Notes: a model not told the origin generated them from the sequence alone. Shown: positions 23,932 to 34,455, counted from the stretch's first letter. The stretch is DNA of 64,000 bases from Rubrobacter taiwanensis (GCF_004337705.1 NZ_SKBU01000023.1:59629-123628); one strand, 5' to 3'. A program made the numbers and translations.

Positions 23932-25176
23932 CTATTCGCGCCACTCTCGCAGGAACTCTTCCTGCTGTGGCGTGAGCCTGTCCACCCCCATTCCGAGGGT
24001 TTGCAGTTTGATCCCGGCCACGCGGTCGTCTATCTCCCGGGGGAGCAGGTGCACCCCGGGCTCTGTCTGCCGGCGGTTGGCCAGGTGGTGGGCGCAGAGG
24101 GCCTGGATGGCGAAGGTGAGGTCCATGATCTCCACCGGGTGGCCATCTCCGGCCGTGAGGTTGACGACCATCCCGCGCCCCACGAGGTGCAGCTCCCGGC
24201 CGTCCGGCATGACGAACGCTTCGACGTTCCGCCGTGCTTCGTAGCGTTTGCGGGCGAGCTCGCCGAGAGCGTCCACGTCTATCTCCACGTCTACGCCCCC
24301 GGCGTTGGCCAGGATGGCCCCGTTCCGCATCCGTTCGAAGTGCTCCCGCGCGAGCACGTGCCTCCCGCCGGTAGCGGTTATGAAGATCTCCCCGAATCCG
24401 GCAGCCTCCAGAGCGGGCAACACGTCGAAGCCGTCGGCGTAGGCCTCCAGGCCGCGCACCGGGTCCACCTCACAGACGGTGACGCGCGCTCCCAGGCCCG
24501 CGGCGTAGCGGGCGATGCCCTTGCCGCACCAGCCGTAGCCGACCACGACCAGCCGCTTGCCGCCGAGCATGAGGTTCGTGTTCTGCATGATGGCCGTGAT
24601 CGTGGACTGGCCCGTGCCGTAGCGGTTGTCGAAGAGGTACTTGCAGCGGGCGTCGTTGGCGGCGATGGTGGGGATCTCCAGCACGCCCTGGTCCTGCATC
24701 GCCCGCAGCTTCGCGACGCCGCTCGTCGTCTCCTCCGAAGCCCCGCGCACCTTCCCCAGCAGGTGCCGCCGGGTGGTGTGCAGCAGACGGGTCAGGGCGG
24801 CGCGGTCGTCGATAATGACGTCCGGCCCGTGATCCAGGACCCGCTCCAGCTCCCGGTCGGCCTCCTCGGGCGGGTTGTCCGAGGAGGCGTAGACGGTGAC
24901 GCCCCTCTCGGCGAGCGCGGCGGCAACATCGTCCTGCACGAAGAACGGCCCGGGGCTGGCGAGCGCCACCTCAGCGCCGGCCTCGGCGAGCACCACCGTA
25001 AGGTAGGCGGTCTTGGCCTCGATGGGCAGCGAGACCCCGACGGTCAGCCCCTCGAAGGTTCCGTCTTTGAGGTAGCGGTCGCGCACGGCATTCAGGACCG
25101 GAGAGTGCCGGGCGGCCCAGTCGATCTTCCGGTGACCGCCCGGGGCGAGCGAGAGGTCCTTCACCGAGCTCGTCAT
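23932..25176 (-). CDS. ahcY: Adenosylhomocysteinase
   Basis: 414 aa, the short form lacking the 40-residue insertion of proteobacterial enzymes. It splits S-adenosylhomocysteine into adenosine and homocysteine, recycling the product of SAM-dependent methylation. Visible motifs are NDARCKYLFDNRYGTGQS near residue 175 (substrate lysine/asparagine region), GYGWCGKGIARYAAGLGA near 205 (NAD binding) and TATGGRHVL near 260. ATG abuts the stop of the ECF S-component gene (25177), so it is the last gene of the ECF transporter operon. Confidence 0.96.
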   Translation of the reverse strand: MTSSVKDLSLAPGGHRKIDWAARHSPVLNAVRDRYLKDGTFEGLTVGVSLPIEAKTAYLTVVLAEAGAEVALASPGPFFVQDDVAAALAERGVTVYASSDNPPEEADRELERVLDHGPDVIIDDRAALTRLLHTTRRHLLGKVRGASEETTSGVAKLRAMQDQGVLEIPTIAANDARCKYLFDNRYGTGQSTITAIMQNTNLMLGGKRLVVVGYGWCGKGIARYAAGLGARVTVCEVDPVRGLEAYADGFDVLPALEAAGFGEIFITATGGRHVLAREHFERMRNGAILANAGGVDVEIDVDALGELARKRYEARRNVEAFVMPDGRELHLVGRGMVVNLTAGDGHPVEIMDLTFAIQALCAHHLANRRQTEPGVHLLPREIDDRVAGIKLQTLGMGVDRLTPQQEEFLREWRE

Positions 25177-26028
25177 CTACACGACCCTCCCCGAGCCCTC
25201 CTGCTCCGCGACGACCTGCTCCCGGCCGCCGAGCATAATGCTGGCGATGACTATCAGGGCGAGGAAGGGGATCATCCCGAGCCCGATACCGAGCGCGCCG
25301 ACGTCGCCGAAGCCCTCGGGGGTAAAGCCGGCCGCGGCGAAGCCCTGCTCGTAGAGGCCGAGCGCTATGATCAGCCCCACCACGATGCCCCCTACGCTGC
25401 CGACCCACATCAGGATGTTGCCTAGCGTCCGCAGCCGGGCAGGCGAGACCTCTTCGGGGTGCATGATCTCGGTCCAGAGCAGGCCCCAGCGCTTAACCCG
25501 GGGATAGAGAACCAGCAGCAGGATCGGCCCCAGCACGATGCCCGCAACCGCGTTGTTCACCGTGATGATGCTGCCCAGAGCCGCGAACGGCACGTTGCCC
25601 AGAAGGTCGTTAAACCAGGCGATCCAGAGCGCGCAGGCGGCAGAGGCGGCGATCACGATCCCGATAAACCCGATAAGCTTCTTGCGGGAGTCGATGGTCT
25701 GGGCCGGGTCGCCGGCGAAGAAAGCGCCCCAGAGCTTGTACGGGATCAGGCCCAGGAAGAAGTTCCCCACGAACCCCGAGATGCTCCCCAGCCCCAGCGT
25801 GCCGAAGAAGTCCCCGATCAAATTCCCTATCGCAGCGCCCCAGGCCCCGGCCGGCCCGAAGAGGAGCCCGAACACGAACGGGAAGACGTTGGCGGGCCGG
25901 ATCTCGGTAAAACCGGGAATCAGGACGAACCCCTTGAACGGGATGAGGACCGCCGCGTAGATCGCCGCGCTCAGCGCCACCAAGACCACCATCTGCGTGT
26001 GGCGCCACATCGTGAATACTTCTCTCAC
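25177..26028 (-). CDS. ECF transporter substrate-binding (S) component, QueT-like
   Basis: 283 aa from GTG 26028 with AGGAG 7 nt upstream. Six or seven hydrophobic segments begin QMVVLVALSAAIYAAVLIPF; the FxRPANVFPFVFGLLFGPAG-like region near residue 42 (here RPANVFPFVFGLLFGPAG) and AIGNLIGDFFGTLG are typical of QueT-type S components. It captures the substrate and docks on EcfT. The C-terminal 80 residues are longer than usual and add two helices. Because ahcY follows directly, the substrate may be linked to homocysteine, methionine or adenosine rather than queuosine precursor; sequence alone cannot tell. Confidence 0.85.
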   Translation of the reverse strand: MREVFTMWRHTQMVVLVALSAAIYAAVLIPFKGFVLIPGFTEIRPANVFPFVFGLLFGPAGAWGAAIGNLIGDFFGTLGLGSISGFVGNFFLGLIPYKLWGAFFAGDPAQTIDSRKKLIGFIGIVIAASAACALWIAWFNDLLGNVPFAALGSIITVNNAVAGIVLGPILLLVLYPRVKRWGLLWTEIMHPEEVSPARLRTLGNILMWVGSVGGIVVGLIIALGLYEQGFAAAGFTPEGFGDVGALGIGLGMIPFLALIVIASIMLGGREQVVAEQEGSGRVV

Positions 26029-26054
26029 CTCAAGACTCCTCTCCTCTAGAGAAC

Positions 26055-26834
26055 CTACCGCGTGAACCCCTCCAGACCGCCGTAGCCGGCCAGCCGGATA
26101 GCCAGGGCCGCGGCGAGCACCAGCAAGAACAGAACCATCGCCAGAACGTCCCGGCGGGTTATGTGCAGCTCCAGCACGTACGTGCGCTCTTTGCCCGCGC
26201 CGAACCCCTTGGACTCAAGCGCCATGCTGAAGACGTTCGTGGAGCGAATGGTGGAGACGAAGACCGGGATCAGAAGCGGGACGTTCTTCCGAATCCGCTG
26301 GATTATGTTCCCGCTCTCCAGGTCCAGGCCGCGCGAGCGCTGGGCCTGCCCGATGGTCGAGCCGGTGGCGGCTATGGTGGGCACGAGCCGGAGCGCCGTC
26401 GAGACGGCGAAGGCGAAGCGGTAGGGTATCCCGAGCTTCACCAGACCGGTGGCTATCTCCTCGTTGCGCGTGGTGGAGAGGAAGATCATGCCCGCGATGA
26501 TCGCGCCCACTATCCTGAGCGCTATGGCGAGACCGTAGAGCAGCGACTCCAGCTCGAAGAAGAGGAAGAGCGGCGTCTCGCCGCTGCCGAATATGGACCA
26601 CAAGAGCACGGTCATGACCGAGATCATGACCAGGATGAACCAGATGCGCTTGAGGTTCACCAGCATCTTCGCCAGATAACCGAAGAACAGGATCACCGCC
26701 AGCACCGCGAGCTGGTAGAGCGGGTTGAGGTAGATAAAGACCAGCACGAACGCCCCGAGCAGCAGGAACATCTTGGTCCGCGGATCTAACCGGTGCACGA
26801 AGGTGTCCCGGTCGAGGTAGAGGTACGGGTTCAC
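26055..26834 (-). CDS. ecfT: ECF transporter transmembrane (T) component
   Basis: 259 aa from GTG 26834, overlapping the ATPase stop by 4 nt (GTGA); the frame extends 70 codons further into the ATPase gene but that part is arginine-rich shadow. Five helices lead into the cytoplasmic coupling helices carrying the two EcfT signatures, QRSRGLDLESG and ALESKGFGAG (variants of Ala-Arg-Gly), which contact the two ATPase domains. It transmits ATP hydrolysis to the S component. Confidence 0.9.
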   Translation of the reverse strand: MNPYLYLDRDTFVHRLDPRTKMFLLLGAFVLVFIYLNPLYQLAVLAVILFFGYLAKMLVNLKRIWFILVMISVMTVLLWSIFGSGETPLFLFFELESLLYGLAIALRIVGAIIAGMIFLSTTRNEEIATGLVKLGIPYRFAFAVSTALRLVPTIAATGSTIGQAQRSRGLDLESGNIIQRIRKNVPLLIPVFVSTIRSTNVFSMALESKGFGAGKERTYVLELHITRRDVLAMVLFLLVLAAALAIRLAGYGGLEGFTR

Positions 26835-28582
26835 CGGCCGTCCCTCTCCGTGATGTAGAGCATCTCCTCGACCGAGAGCGCGGGGTGGCCGAGCTCGTTG
26901 CTCATCGAGACTATGTGCGGCGGCCGCAGCGAAGCCTCCACGAGCTCCTTCTCGTGCGAGAGCACCTCGCGCACGCTCCCGGAGAGCGCGACCCGCCCGT
27001 CCCGCATCACCACCGCCCGGTGCGCGTACTCGGCGACGACCCACATGGTGTGCGTGACGACGATGATCGTGGACCCCGACTCGTTCAGCCGCCGGACCAG
27101 CTCCATCATGGAGCGCTGCTCGGCATAGTCCAGGCCCGTGGTCGGCTCGTCCAGGATCACGACCTCCGGCCGCCCGGCCAGAATGGAGGCCACCGCCACC
27201 CGCTGCCTCTCCCCCTTCGTGAGCCCGAAGGGGTCCTCTTCTTCGTAACCCTCCAGCCCGACGGCGGCCAGAGCTTCCGTGACGCGCTCTTTGACCTCCC
27301 CTTCCCCGAGCCCGCGCAGCTTCGGGCCGAACGCCACCTCATCGAAGACGGTGTCGGAGAAGATCTGGTGGTCGGGGTTCTGGAAGACGTACCCGATCCT
27401 GCGCCCCAGCAGCCGCACCCCTTGCTCCCGCGTCTCCTCGCCCCCGACCCGCACGGACCCCCGGGTGGGCATCAGAAGCCCGTTGAAGTGCTTAACCAGC
27501 GTCGTCTTGCCCGAGCCGTTCTGCCCGACCACGGCCAGAAACTCGCCCCGCCGCACCGTGAGGTTCACGTCCTCCAGCGCCGCCACGCCGCCGGGGTAGG
27601 AGAAGGCCAGCTCTTCGACCTCGATCAGGGGCTCCCCGTAGCTCTTCTCGCGCTCCTCGTCCCGCCGGAGCAGCTCCTCGTAGCAGCGCTCGTCCACCCG
27701 GAAGCCCCGTTCGCGGAACTGGTTCACCCCTTCCCGGGGAGTGAGCGGCAGCTCCTCCTTGCGCACCCCCAGCCCGTGGAAGAAGCGGGCCACCTGCAGC
27801 GGCATGACCCGGTTCTCCTCCAGCAGCTCCACATCCCGCAAGACCTCCCGGGCCGGACGGTCGCAGACGACCTCGCCATCCCGCAAGATCACTATCCGGT
27901 CCGCCTCCAGCGTCTCCTCGGTCTCGTGCTCGACCACGATGAGCGTCATGTCCCGCCGCCGGCGCAGCTCGGCCGAGATCTGCAAGACCTCCTGCTTGCC
28001 GATGGGGTCCAGGTCCGTCGTCGGCTCGTCCAGACACAGGATGTGCGGCTCCATGGCCAGTACCGACGCTATGGCGAGCCGCTGCTTCTGCCCGCCCGAG
28101 AGCGTCGCCGGCTGCCGGTTCTCGAAGCCCTGCAGCCGGACCCGAGCCAGCGCCTCCTCCGTGCGGCGCAGGATCTCCTCGCGGTCCACCCGGAAGTTCT
28201 CCGGCCCGAACGCCACCTCCAGCGCCACGTTCGTGGAGAAGAGCTGCGCCTCGAAGTCCTGGAAGACCAGCCCTACCTCGCGGGCGAACTCCCCCACCCT
28301 ACCCTCGCCGGTGGAGCGTCCCCGGATCCGCACCTCCCCCTGCATCCTCCCCCGGAAGAAGTGCGGCACGAGGCCGTTGAGCGCCGCGCACAGAGTGCTC
28401 TTCCCGGCCCCCGAAGGCCCCATGATGACGACGAACTCCCCCTCCCGGATCTCCAAGTTCACACCGCGCAGAGCCGGCTCCCGCCGTCCCCGGTAGCTGT
28501 AGGTGAGGTCCCGGATCTCCACGACCGGCCGCGCCGCCAGCGCAGGCGCTCCCTCGTGGCTTTCGAAGGGCCGATCTCCCAT
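26831..28582 (-). CDS. ECF transporter fused double ATPase
   Basis: 583 aa with two complete ABC ATPase domains in one chain. Domain 1 (about 15-255): Walker A GPSGAGKST, signature LSGGQKQRLAIAS, Walker B ILCLDEPT. Domain 2 (about 320-555): Walker A GQNGSGKTT, signature LTKGERQRVAVAS, Walker B VVILDEPT. The second signature is LTKGE in place of LSGGQ, an asymmetry known from some fused EcfA proteins. The gene is first in the ATPase-EcfT-S-ahcY operon and diverges from the PfpI gene. Confidence 0.92.
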   Translation of the reverse strand: MGDRPFESHEGAPALAARPVVEIRDLTYSYRGRREPALRGVNLEIREGEFVVIMGPSGAGKSTLCAALNGLVPHFFRGRMQGEVRIRGRSTGEGRVGEFAREVGLVFQDFEAQLFSTNVALEVAFGPENFRVDREEILRRTEEALARVRLQGFENRQPATLSGGQKQRLAIASVLAMEPHILCLDEPTTDLDPIGKQEVLQISAELRRRRDMTLIVVEHETEETLEADRIVILRDGEVVCDRPAREVLRDVELLEENRVMPLQVARFFHGLGVRKEELPLTPREGVNQFRERGFRVDERCYEELLRRDEEREKSYGEPLIEVEELAFSYPGGVAALEDVNLTVRRGEFLAVVGQNGSGKTTLVKHFNGLLMPTRGSVRVGGEETREQGVRLLGRRIGYVFQNPDHQIFSDTVFDEVAFGPKLRGLGEGEVKERVTEALAAVGLEGYEEEDPFGLTKGERQRVAVASILAGRPEVVILDEPTTGLDYAEQRSMMELVRRLNESGSTIIVVTHTMWVVAEYAHRAVVMRDGRVALSGSVREVLSHEKELVEASLRPPHIVSMSNELGHPALSVEEMLYITERDGR

Positions 28583-28624
28583 CGAGTATCATTCTACTAG
28601 GCCGCACCATTCCGCGCCGGAGAG

Positions 28625-28650
28625 GTTTATCTGGTCCTCGATCCGGGTAG
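28625..28650 (+). promoter_or_regulatory. Sigma-B-type stress promoter upstream of the PfpI gene
   Basis: GTTTAT at 28625 and GGGTAG at 28645 are 14 nt apart, close to the sigma-B consensus GTTTAA-N13-15-GGGTAT. It lies about 50 nt before the start codon of a PfpI-family stress protein. Confidence 0.55.
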
Positions 28651-28700
28651 CAACTCCTTGTAACCGGAAGTGATACGGAAAAACAGCTACAGGAGGAGCG

Positions 28701-29273
28701 ATGGCCAACGAGCTTCAGGGCAAGAAGATAGCGTTTCTGGTCGCCCCCGAAGGCGCCGAGCAGATCGAGCTTACTGAGCCCTGGAAGGCGGTAAAGGAGG
28801 CCGGAGGAACTCCGGAGCTACTCTCCACGCGTCCGGGCGAGATCCAGGCCTTCAACCATCTGGACAAGGGCGACAAGTTCCCGGTAGACCGAGTGGTCTC
28901 TGAGGCCAGCGCCTCCGACTACGACGGGCTGGTCCTGCCGGGCGGCGTCGCCAATCCGGACTTCCTGCGGATGGACGAGGAGGCCGTTCGCTTCGTGCGC
29001 GAGTTCTTCGAGCAGGCCAAACCGGTGGGTGTGATCTGCCACGGTCCGTGGACGCTCGTCGAGGCCGATGTCCTTAAGGGCCGCACGATAACCTCCTGGC
29101 CCTCGCTCAAGACCGACATCCGGAACGCGGGCGGCAACTGGGTAGATGAAGAGGTCGTCGTGGATCAGGGTCTCGTGAGCAGCCGCAAACCGGACGACCT
29201 GCCGGCATTCTGTGCTAAGATCGTGGAAGAATTCGCCGAAGGCCGGCACGAGGAGCAGGCGCGCAGCGCCTGA
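28701..29273 (+). CDS. PfpI/DJ-1-family protein (YfkM/YhbO-like)
   Basis: 190 aa, ATG after AGGAGGAGC. The DJ-1/PfpI fold is clear: KIAFLVAPEGAEQIELTEPW at residues 9-28 with the conserved Glu, LVLPGGVANPDFLRMDEEAV near 77 and the nucleophile elbow VICHGPWTLVEAD near 111, where Cys and His form the reactive pair. Homologues are general stress proteins, proposed to act as protein deglycases or chaperones; the exact activity is debated. Single-gene unit with a stress-type promoter and its own terminator. Confidence 0.92.
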   Translation: MANELQGKKIAFLVAPEGAEQIELTEPWKAVKEAGGTPELLSTRPGEIQAFNHLDKGDKFPVDRVVSEASASDYDGLVLPGGVANPDFLRMDEEAVRFVREFFEQAKPVGVICHGPWTLVEADVLKGRTITSWPSLKTDIRNAGGNWVDEEVVVDQGLVSSRKPDDLPAFCAKIVEEFAEGRHEEQARSA

Positions 29274-29299
29274 GCCAGAACAGAGCGGGAGCAAGACGG

Positions 29300-29326
29300 C
29301 GGGGAGAGGATAGCCTCTCCCCGTTT
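29300..29326 (+). terminator. Terminator after the PfpI gene
   Basis: CGGGGAGAGG pairs with CCTCTCCCCG (10 bp, ATAG loop), followed by TTTCCGTTAT. Confidence 0.75.
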
Positions 29327-29377
29327 CCGTTATCTCTGCCCCCGCCCTCCCCGGTGTTATAATCCGGTCGCACACCT

Positions 29378-29462
29378 GCCGGAGTGGCGGAACTGGTAGA
29401 CGCGCCGGACTCAAAATCCGGTGGCCCTATGGGCCGTGTGGGTTCGAGTCCCACCTCCGGCA
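29378..29462 (+). tRNA. tRNA-Leu (CAA)
   Basis: An 85-nt class II tRNA: acceptor GCCGGAG/CTCCGGC, D-arm with GGTAGAC, anticodon stem CCGGA/TCCGG with loop CTCAAAA (anticodon CAA), long variable arm GGCCCTATGGGCC region, and T-arm GTGGGTTCGAGTCCCAC. Discriminator A; CCA not encoded. A perfect -10 TATAAT is at 29358-29363, 14 nt upstream. Confidence 0.95.
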
Positions 29463-29580
29463 TGCATAACAGCAACTCTCCTGTAGGCGCAGCGGTACCC
29501 CTCCGGTGGCAGAGAGCCTCGTATGCCCGATCTGCGAGCGGGGCGAGCTTAGGCTCCTGCACTCCGGAGCCGCCCGCCGC

Positions 29581-31101
29581 TTACTCCCACTCGATCGTGC
29601 CGGGAGGCTTGCTGGTGATATCCAGGGCGACGCGGTTGACGCCCGGGACCTCGTTGATGATGCGGTTGGAGATGCGCTCTAAAAGATCGTAGGGCAGGCG
29701 CGCCCAGTCGGCGGTCATGGCGTCGTCCGAGGTGACAGCCCGAATGACTATGGGGTAGGCGTAGGTGCGGGCGTCGCCCATCACGCCGACCGAGTGGATG
29801 GCCGGGAGCACGGCGAAGCTCTGCCAGAGCTGGCGGTAGTATCCGGCGCTGCGGATCTCGTCCTGCAGCACGTGATCCGCCCGGCGCAGGATCTCCAGCC
29901 GCTCTTCGGTAACCTCCCCGATGATGCGGATCGCGAGCCCCGGCCCGGGGAACGGCTGCCGCCACACCAGCCGGTCCGGCAGCCCGAGCTCTGCGGCCAC
30001 GACCCGGACCTCGTCCTTGAAGAGGTTGCGCAAAGGTTCCACCAGGTCCAGGTCCATGATCTCCGGCAGCCCGCCGACGTTGTGGTGGCTCTTTATGCGG
30101 GCGGCGTCGCGGGTACCGCTCTCGATGACGTCCGAGTAGAGCGTGCCCTGCACCAGGAACCGGGCATCCTCTATCTGCCGGGCCTCCTCCTCGAAGGTGC
30201 GGATGAACTCCTCCCCGATGATCTTGCGCTTCGCCTCCGGGTCGGTGATCCCGGCCAGCCTGTCCAGAAATCTTCGGCGGGCGTCCACGTGGATCAGGGG
30301 CACCTCCGAGTTGCGCCTGAACGCCTCCACGACCTGCTCGCCCTCGTTCTGCCGCAGGAGCCCGTGGTCCACGAAGACGCACGTCAGGTTGTCCCCGACC
30401 GCCCGGTGCACCAGCATCGCGGCCGTCGCCGAGTCTACCCCGCCCGAGAGCCCGGCGATGACCTTCGCGTCTCCTACCTGCTCCCGCACCTTCTCGACCG
30501 CATCCGTGACGATGTTTACCGGCGTCCACTCCGGCCGGCACCCGCACGCCTCAAAGAGAAAGTTTCGCAGGATCTCCATGCCGTAGGCCGTGTGCCGGAC
30601 CTCGGCGTGGAACTGGATCCCGAACAGCCGCCGCTCCAGATTCTCGAAGGCGACGACGGGAGCCGATCCGGTGCGCGCCGTGACGGTGAAGCCCTCCGGG
30701 GGCCGCAGAACGGCGTCGCCGTGGCTCATCCAGACCTGCTGCTCGTCGGGGGTCCCGTCCAACAGCAGTCCGGGCTCGATCACCTCGAGCTCGGACTTCC
30801 CGTACTCCCGGATCTGTACGCTCCCGACCTTCCCGCCGGTCTCCAGCGCCATGAGCTGCATCCCATAACAGATGCCCAGAACGGGTATGCCAAGCTCGAA
30901 GAGCCCGGGGTCCAGCCGCGGAGCTCCCTCCTCGTAGACGCTGTTCGGCCCGCCGGAGAGGATGATACCCTCGGGCCCTCTGGACCGAATCTCCTCCAGC
31001 GGCGTGTCGTAGGGGATCAGTTCGGAGTAGACGCGCGCCTCGCGTACCCGCCGGGCGATGAGCTGCGCGTACTGGCCGCCGAAGTCGAGGACGAGGATCA
31101 A
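29581..31101 (-). CDS. guaA: GMP synthase (glutamine-hydrolysing)
   Basis: 506 aa. It converts XMP to GMP with ATP and glutamine. Residues 1-190 are the glutamine amidotransferase ([11 protein letters not shown], nucleophile in [10 protein letters not shown], His in FHAEVRHT); from about 200 the ATP pyrophosphatase domain has the P-loop [12 protein letters not shown]; the C-terminus ends [11 protein letters not shown] as in all GuaA. The start lies 3 nt after the GuaB3 stop, so the two purine genes form one transcript. Confidence 0.97.
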   Translation of the reverse strand: MILVLDFGGQYAQLIARRVREARVYSELIPYDTPLEEIRSRGPEGIILSGGPNSVYEEGAPRLDPGLFELGIPVLGICYGMQLMALETGGKVGSVQIREYGKSELEVIEPGLLLDGTPDEQQVWMSHGDAVLRPPEGFTVTARTGSAPVVAFENLERRLFGIQFHAEVRHTAYGMEILRNFLFEACGCRPEWTPVNIVTDAVEKVREQVGDAKVIAGLSGGVDSATAAMLVHRAVGDNLTCVFVDHGLLRQNEGEQVVEAFRRNSEVPLIHVDARRRFLDRLAGITDPEAKRKIIGEEFIRTFEEEARQIEDARFLVQGTLYSDVIESGTRDAARIKSHHNVGGLPEIMDLDLVEPLRNLFKDEVRVVAAELGLPDRLVWRQPFPGPGLAIRIIGEVTEERLEILRRADHVLQDEIRSAGYYRQLWQSFAVLPAIHSVGVMGDARTYAYPIVIRAVTSDDAMTADWARLPYDLLERISNRIINEVPGVNRVALDITSKPPGTIEWE

Positions 31102-31104
31102 AAC

Positions 31105-32262
31105 TCAGCCCATCCCCACCCGCTGGGTGATCTGCTCCAGCTTCCCCTCGGTCTGCAGCGCCGGCGCGATCATGACCTCGGCCTTCTGGAACTCCTTGAT
31201 GTTCGCGTATCCGGTAGTCGCCATGCTGGTGCGCAGCGCACCCATCAGGTTCAGCGTGCCGTCGTTCTCGTGTGCCGGTCCGAGCAGAATCTGCTCTATG
31301 GTGCCGGCCGGTTTGGTCTGGATCCTGGTCCCGCGCGGGAGCGTGGGGTGGAAGGTCGCCATGCCCCACGAGTAGCCGCGCCCCGGAGCCTCCTCCGCCC
31401 TGGCGAACGCGCTGCCGAGCATCACCGCGTCGGCCCCGCAGGCGATGGCCTTGGCGATGTCGCCGCCGGTGCGCATCCCACCGTCGGCTATCACGTTCAC
31501 GTACTCTCCGGTCTCCAGGTAGTGACGCATCCTCGCTGCGGCCGCATCGGCTATCGCGGTGGCCTGCGGCACCCCGACACCAAGCACACCGCGGGTGGTG
31601 CAGATGCGCCCCGGCCCTACCCCGACCAGCACACCGACCGCCCCGGTGCGCATCAGGTGCAGCGCCGTGGAGTAGCTGGCGCAGCCGCCGACGATCACGG
31701 GCACGTCCAGCTCGGGGACAAACTCCATCAGGTTCAGCGGCTCCACCTGCTTCGAGACGTGCTCGGCGGAGACGACCGTCCCCTGAATCACCAGGATGTC
31801 TAGACCGGCCTCGATCGCAGCCCGGTGATAGCGCTCCACGCGCTGCGGCGTCAGGGAAGCCGCCGCCAAGACCCCCTGATCCTTTATCTCCTGAATCCGG
31901 CGGAAGATCAGCTCCTCCTTGATAGGCTCGGAGTAGATCTCCTGCATCACCCGGGTCGCCTTCTTCTGAGGCAGAGCGGCGATCTCCTCGAAGACCGGCC
32001 CGGGATCCTCATACCTCGTCTGGATGCCTTCCAAATTCAGCACCGCCAGCCCACCCAGAGACCCGATGATCCCGGCCGTCCGAGGATCTACCGCCGCATC
32101 CAGAGCCGCCGCCAGACACGGTAGCTCCAGCTCCAAACTCCCCAGCTTCCAGGAGATGTCTATGTCCTCCGGGTCGCGGGTGCGCCGGCTCGGAACGATC
32201 GCTATGTCATCCAACCCGTAGGCCCGCCGCGCCGTTTTTCCCTTGCCGATCTCGATCTCCAT
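31105..32262 (-). CDS. guaB3: GuaB3-family IMP dehydrogenase-related protein
   Basis: 385 aa. It has the IMPDH barrel without CBS domains, as in mycobacterial GuaB3. The catalytic-cysteine loop is [20 protein letters not shown] near residue 172 and the phosphate loop includes [20 protein letters not shown] near 240. The N-terminus starts [20 protein letters not shown]. GuaB3 proteins in actinobacteria act in purine conversion; a role distinct from classical IMPDH (GMP reductase-like activity) has been discussed. Being upstream of guaA supports guanine nucleotide supply. Confidence 0.92.
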   Translation of the reverse strand: MEIEIGKGKTARRAYGLDDIAIVPSRRTRDPEDIDISWKLGSLELELPCLAAALDAAVDPRTAGIIGSLGGLAVLNLEGIQTRYEDPGPVFEEIAALPQKKATRVMQEIYSEPIKEELIFRRIQEIKDQGVLAAASLTPQRVERYHRAAIEAGLDILVIQGTVVSAEHVSKQVEPLNLMEFVPELDVPVIVGGCASYSTALHLMRTGAVGVLVGVGPGRICTTRGVLGVGVPQATAIADAAAARMRHYLETGEYVNVIADGGMRTGGDIAKAIACGADAVMLGSAFARAEEAPGRGYSWGMATFHPTLPRGTRIQTKPAGTIEQILLGPAHENDGTLNLMGALRTSMATTGYANIKEFQKAEVMIAPALQTEGKLEQITQRVGMG

Positions 32263-32291
32263 GCCCTACGAAGCCCCCTTCTGGTAGAGAA

Positions 32292-32322
32292 AGAGCCCAC
32301 GGCACACTACGCCGCAGGCTCT
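32292..32322. terminator. Hairpin between the membrane-peptide genes and guaB3
   Basis: AGAGCC-CA-CGGC pairs with GCCG-CA-GGCTCT around a 7-nt loop (the CA positions unpaired). On the minus strand TTCTCT follows, and on the plus strand GCTTTTCTC follows a few bases later, so it can stop either direction. Confidence 0.5.
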
Positions 32323-32413
32323 CGCCGCTTTTCTCTCCAACCGCCGCAAGTCCAGCTTATGCTACACCCCGGTAGCATAAGCGGTCAAGGTGTTGTTAGA
32401 GACCCACTCCCCC

Positions 32414-32488
32414 TTACAGAACCCCGAGGAGGCTCAGTATCACGACGATTACGAGCACCACCAGCAGGATGTAGACGATCTGACTCAA
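32414..32488 (-). CDS. 24-aa hydrophobic membrane peptide
   Basis: TTG 32488 starts 9 nt after the stop of the 26-aa peptide gene, with AAAGAG as a weak ribosome site. The product, MSQIVYILLVVLVIVVILSL and LGVL, is a single helix with no charged residue. It is far below the size that gene callers report. No family is recognised; small regulators of membrane complexes and type I toxins have this form. Coding status is inferred from the run of hydrophobic codons and pairing with the gene in front. Confidence 0.45.
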   Translation of the reverse strand: MSQIVYILLVVLVIVVILSLLGVL

Positions 32489-32497
32489 CACGGCTCT

Positions 32498-32578
32498 TTA
32501 GATCAGCCGAAGGATCAGGATCACGAGCAGAACGATCACCAGAACCGTTATCACCGTACCCAGAAGACCGCCGCGCAC
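32498..32578 (-). CDS. 26-aa hydrophobic membrane peptide
   Basis: GTG 32578 has an excellent ribosome site, GAGGAGG, 8 nt upstream. The product is MRGGLLGTVITVLVIVLLVI followed by LILRLI: one membrane helix with arginines at both ends. It has its own promoter (32619-32645). Together with the 24-aa peptide it forms a two-peptide unit downstream of groL and upstream of guaB3. Function unknown. Confidence 0.55.
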   Translation of the reverse strand: MRGGLLGTVITVLVIVLLVILILRLI

Positions 32579-32618
32579 TGTACCTACCTCCTCACACATC
32601 AACCATACAGATTGAGGC

Positions 32619-32645
32619 AATATACCCCCCCGGGCGAAACTTCAA
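32619..32645 (-). promoter_or_regulatory. Promoter of the two-peptide unit
   Basis: TTGAAG (32645-32640) and TATATT (32624-32619) on the minus strand, 15 nt apart, slightly short. The -35 lies in the T-rich tail of the groL terminator. The leader to the GTG at 32578 would be about 34 nt. Confidence 0.4.
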
Positions 32646-32684
32646 ACAGAGGGAGCGGCGGCCGGAGTTACGGCCGCCGCTCCC
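32641..32684 (-). terminator. groL terminator
   Basis: A 14-bp perfect stem (GGGAGCGGCGGCCG with its complement, 6-nt loop) begins 24 nt after the groL stop and is followed on the minus strand by TCTGTTTGAA. Confidence 0.8.
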
Positions 32685-32708
32685 GGTAAAGCTCTCCTGC
32701 CGGTAGGC

Positions 32709-34364
<1,656 letters not shown>

Positions 34365-34384
34365 CTACAGTTGCCCCGCGTTGT

Positions 34385-34411
34385 TTGGCACTCTCGGGTT
34401 GAGAGTGCCAA
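34385..34411. promoter_or_regulatory. CIRCE element (HrcA operator)
   Basis: TTGGCACTC and GAGTGCCAA form a 9-bp inverted repeat with the canonical 9-nt spacer; the consensus is TTAGCACTC-N9-GAGTGCTAA. It lies just after the predicted groL transcription start, 45 nt before the start codon. Confidence 0.95.
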
Positions 34412-34423
34412 AACGCACCCGGA

Positions 34424-34452
34424 AGTATAATCGCGGCCGCGGTAGAATTCAA
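34424..34452 (-). promoter_or_regulatory. groL promoter
   Basis: TTGAAT (34452-34447), 17-nt spacer, TATACT (34429-34424) on the minus strand. Its -10 overlaps a TATAAT on the plus strand at 34426-34431, which may serve the divergent zinc-protein gene. Confidence 0.75.
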
Positions 34453-34455
34453 CTC

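Noticed and set aside
28583..28624. SAH or SAM riboswitch in front of the ECF-ahcY operon
   Set aside because: The divergent spacer is only 118 bp and no recognised riboswitch core was seen.
29794..31803. 669-codon plus-strand frame opposite guaA and guaB3
   Set aside because: Antisense to two highly conserved enzymes; no independent evidence.
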